From Ascoidea tarda (nom. inval.) (lineage: Eukaryota > Ascomycota > Saccharomycetes > Ascoideales > Ascoideaceae), in NCBI GenBank assembly GCA_030560485.1, contig JAKTTS010000144.1, positions 1 through 30,951 on the forward strand: a stretch of 30,951 nucleotides of DNA, in the 5' to 3' direction. This document shows, in pieces, positions 29,001-30,951 of this stretch. Position 1 is the stretch's first letter; every line of letters begins with the position of its first letter. Below the pieces are notes generated by a model. The model had not been told where the DNA came from. It did not search any database and was given only the letters and a program-made list of their open reading frames with translations. The position numbers and the translations under genes were made by a program.

Positions 29001-30388
29001 TCAACTATATCACCAGAACGCAATTCATTTGCCAACTTATCTCTATTAGAAAATTTTAAATTTCTTTTAGAATCCTCATTCCTCTTTATGATATAATTGG
29101 CACCTGGATGGATAGTTGGACCGTTTCTAATTAGTGCTTTTAATTTTTCTTTATTAATATTGTTGACCATTTCTGGGAATGTAAGAACTTTTGCAACTCT
29201 ATCAGGAACAGCAACTTCTTCAATTGATAAATTTGGATCTGGGGAAATGACAGTTCTAGCAGTAAAATCTGCTCTTTTACCAGATAAATTACCTCTGAAT
29301 CTACCCTTTTTACCTTTTAATCTCTGACAAAACCCTCTTATAACCTTTGGTTTATTGCCCATATTACCTGGGCCCGGAGGAATAGCATTAATGACGACAT
29401 CTGAATTGATGTACATTGCAATTGAAGCCTGAAGGAAATCCCACTGTTCATTTAGCTTATTGATTGGAATACCATTTTCTAGACCCGATCTTATCAAGTT
29501 GGAACAAAAAACAATTTCATTTAATTTTACAGTCAAATCATCTTCATTTGAGGAGTCTACCATAACAACTGAGGGTCTGATACAAGCAGGTGGACATGGT
29601 AAATATCTCCAAATATAGGTTTCAGGTCTGCCACCAGTTTTTGGGTCTAATCCAATCAATTCCAATTCTTCGGGAATAATTTGCTTAAAAAGATGCAATA
29701 CTCTTAAAGGATTTAAATCGTCAACGCATCTTTTGAAAAACCTTTCTAGTTCGGGATTCGATTGAAACAAGTGATTAAAATCTTGGTCCCATTGGACTTT
29801 TTCAATAGGATTTTTCTTACCAATCCATTTAAAAGTGTCGTGTATAATTTTTAAAGCAGCATTACTTGAACCAGAAGCTGCTTTTTTAACACCTCCATTG
29901 AGACATCCACAGTGGTTGCATCTTCTCTGCTTTTCACATTGCTTGACAATTTTTTTCATAACAGACATTCTCTTTAAATTGTCTATGGATGGTTTTCTCA
30001 ACTCTTTTAAAAACCCAATTTTGGTATTCTCATCTAGCAAAACTCTTGAGCAATTTTTACATATGATTTTTAAAATTTGAATGATATGTCTGAAATAACC
30101 AATATGAAAGCACGGTAAGGCCAATTTGATATGTCCAAAATGACCATTACAGTTTATCAAGTTACCTTTACAAGTCTTACAGTATAAATCTTTGGAACCT
30201 ACACCCATTTTAGTATCTAAAACACCATGTTCCTTTGGAACCCTCATTGGAGCAAATGAGATATCAAACATATCACCACCGCCAATTTCAACTTCAGACT
30301 GCTGAACAACTTCATTTGCACTTAAAGCACTGAACTCAATGCCCTTTATGATTTTGGGAGAAACATCAGTAATTATTTCTTTACTCAT
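26030..30388 (-). CDS. RPO31: RNA polymerase III largest subunit (C160)
   Basis: The product is 1452 residues (S. cerevisiae Rpo31 is 1460), starting [20 protein letters not shown]. It synthesises tRNA, 5S rRNA and other small RNAs in the nucleus. The clamp zinc site is C70-x2-C73-x6-C80-x2-H83 ([14 protein letters not shown]), with a second Cys pair at 110/113. The catalytic Mg motif [10 protein letters not shown] lies near residue 510, [21 protein letters not shown] near 370, and the bridge helix ([26 protein letters not shown]) near 866. The trigger-loop region [21 protein letters not shown] is near 1100, and the C-terminal jaw end has [23 protein letters not shown]. No internal stop, intron or missing motif is seen. 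It is full-length and surely functional. Confidence 0.99.
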   Translation of the reverse strand: [1452 protein letters not shown]

Positions 30389-30490
30389 ATTGTTGCTGTT
30401 GATGATTACTCAGAGATTGAAACAGAAATAATAAAGTTTGAAGATTTTGATTGTTAGATAAATTTTTCGTTCACGTGCCGCCGCTGCTGC
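30389..30490. promoter_or_regulatory. RPO31 upstream region with a CACGTG E-box
   Basis: Only about 100-150 bp separate the RPO31 ATG from recognisable retrotransposon sequence. It contains the palindrome CACGTG (30472-30477, context TTCACGTGCC), a Cbf1-type site also present in the GLO2-RPN5 promoter, then a GCCGCCGCTGCTGC patch. Confidence 0.5.
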
Positions 30491-30951
30491 ATGAACAGAA
30501 TTTTGGACAGGAAGGCGATAAGCAACAGAAGCAGTACAAAAAACACCAAATTGAAAATAGGACTACCAAACGGAAATAGCAAAGAAGAAGACAAAATAGT
30601 CAAACTACTTGGAATTTGGTTAGACCAAAAACTAGGCTACAAAAAACACACTGACTATGTCAAAAACAAGCTAAAGCTGACCAGTAGCCAGATACATCGA
30701 CTAGCTTCGAGATATCAAGGGCTTAACGGATTTGCAGCTCGACAGCTCTATAACGCTTGCATCTTCCCCATAATTACATACAGTAGTGAGATATACCTAA
30801 ATAGTGCCACACAAACAACGATAAAGTCTTTCCAAACTCTCCAGAACAATCACATACGAAACATCTTAGGAGTCATAAAATGCAGTAACATCTCAAATAT
30901 TCATTCCGACTCAGCAATCGCGCCAATAACGATCCATCTAAAGAAAATAAA
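30491..30951 (+). mobile_element. LINE (non-LTR retrotransposon) reverse transcriptase fragment, runs off right edge
   Basis: One plus-strand frame is open from 30491 to the window end (about 153 codons). From about 30536 it resembles the region just after the catalytic YxDD motif of LINE reverse transcriptases. It reads KIVKLLGIWLDQKLGYKKH (LGxxLDxxLxxxxH block), then LASRYQGLNGFAARQLYNAC and FPIITYSSEIYL (RxLYxAxxxPxxxYxxxxx block), then FQTLQNNHIRNILGV. This arrangement is seen in the Tad1/I/R1-type clades. The endonuclease and the fingers and palm of the RT should lie to the left but are absent, because RPO31 begins there. The copy is therefore 5'-truncated, as is usual for LINEs, and its 3' end is outside the window. 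No stop or frameshift is visible in this part, suggesting a fairly recent insertion. The exact left junction, somewhere in 30480-30540, cannot be fixed. Confidence 0.85.

Overview
This is a nuclear segment of an AT-rich budding yeast (Saccharomycotina) that is not Saccharomyces cerevisiae itself. The evidence is recognisable yeast orthologues (SCY1, PAN6, MRPL20, TRZ1, GYP1, GLO2/GLO4, RPN5, TGL2, HPA2/HPA3-like, RPO31), short introns with the yeast signals GTATGT and a (T/C)A(C/T)TAAC branch site, very short intergenic spaces, and many asparagine-rich tracts. The species cannot be named from sequence alone. CTG codons look scarce, so I leave open whether CUG is read as leucine or serine. It affects few residues.

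Layout: 1-1706 (-) is the N-terminal part of an Asn-rich unknown protein running off the left edge. Then come SCY1 (2292-5309 +), PAN6 (5499-6485 -), MRPL20 (6799-7443 +), a very long TRZ1 (7551-11597 -), GYP1 (11957-13988 +, two introns), GLO2/GLO4 (14256-15346 -, one intron), RPN5 (15614-17072 +, one intron), an 1128-residue disordered protein with repeated S-T-P-F motifs (17342-20728 -), a 1008-residue probable mitochondrial protein (21051-24077 +), TGL2 (24295-25260 +), a GNAT acetyltransferase (25396-25887 +) and RPO31 (26030-30388 -). At the right edge, 30491-30951 (+) encodes part of a non-LTR retrotransposon (LINE) reverse transcriptase, starting about 100-150 bp upstream of the RPO31 start codon.

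The first ten genes alternate strand without exception, so they form convergent 3' pairs and divergent pairs sharing one promoter region of roughly 270-590 bp. Several of these shared promoters carry clusters of GCGGAT / ACGGAT / CACACGGAT words that look like sites for one general regulatory factor. Several coding ends next to promoters are clearly GC-richer than the rest of the same gene.

The most useful corrections to a naive ORF view are four introns at the 5' ends of GYP1, GLO2 and RPN5. These include a 16-nt micro-exon in GYP1 and, in GLO2, a first exon that adds a mitochondrial presequence, so one locus may make both the mitochondrial and the cytosolic glyoxalase II. Apart from RPN5/RPO31/MRPL20 housekeeping roles and mitochondrial links (MRPL20, TRZ1, GLO2, TGL2, the 1008-aa protein), the genes do not form one pathway. 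I see no CRISPR, rRNA, tRNA or obvious new multi-gene system.
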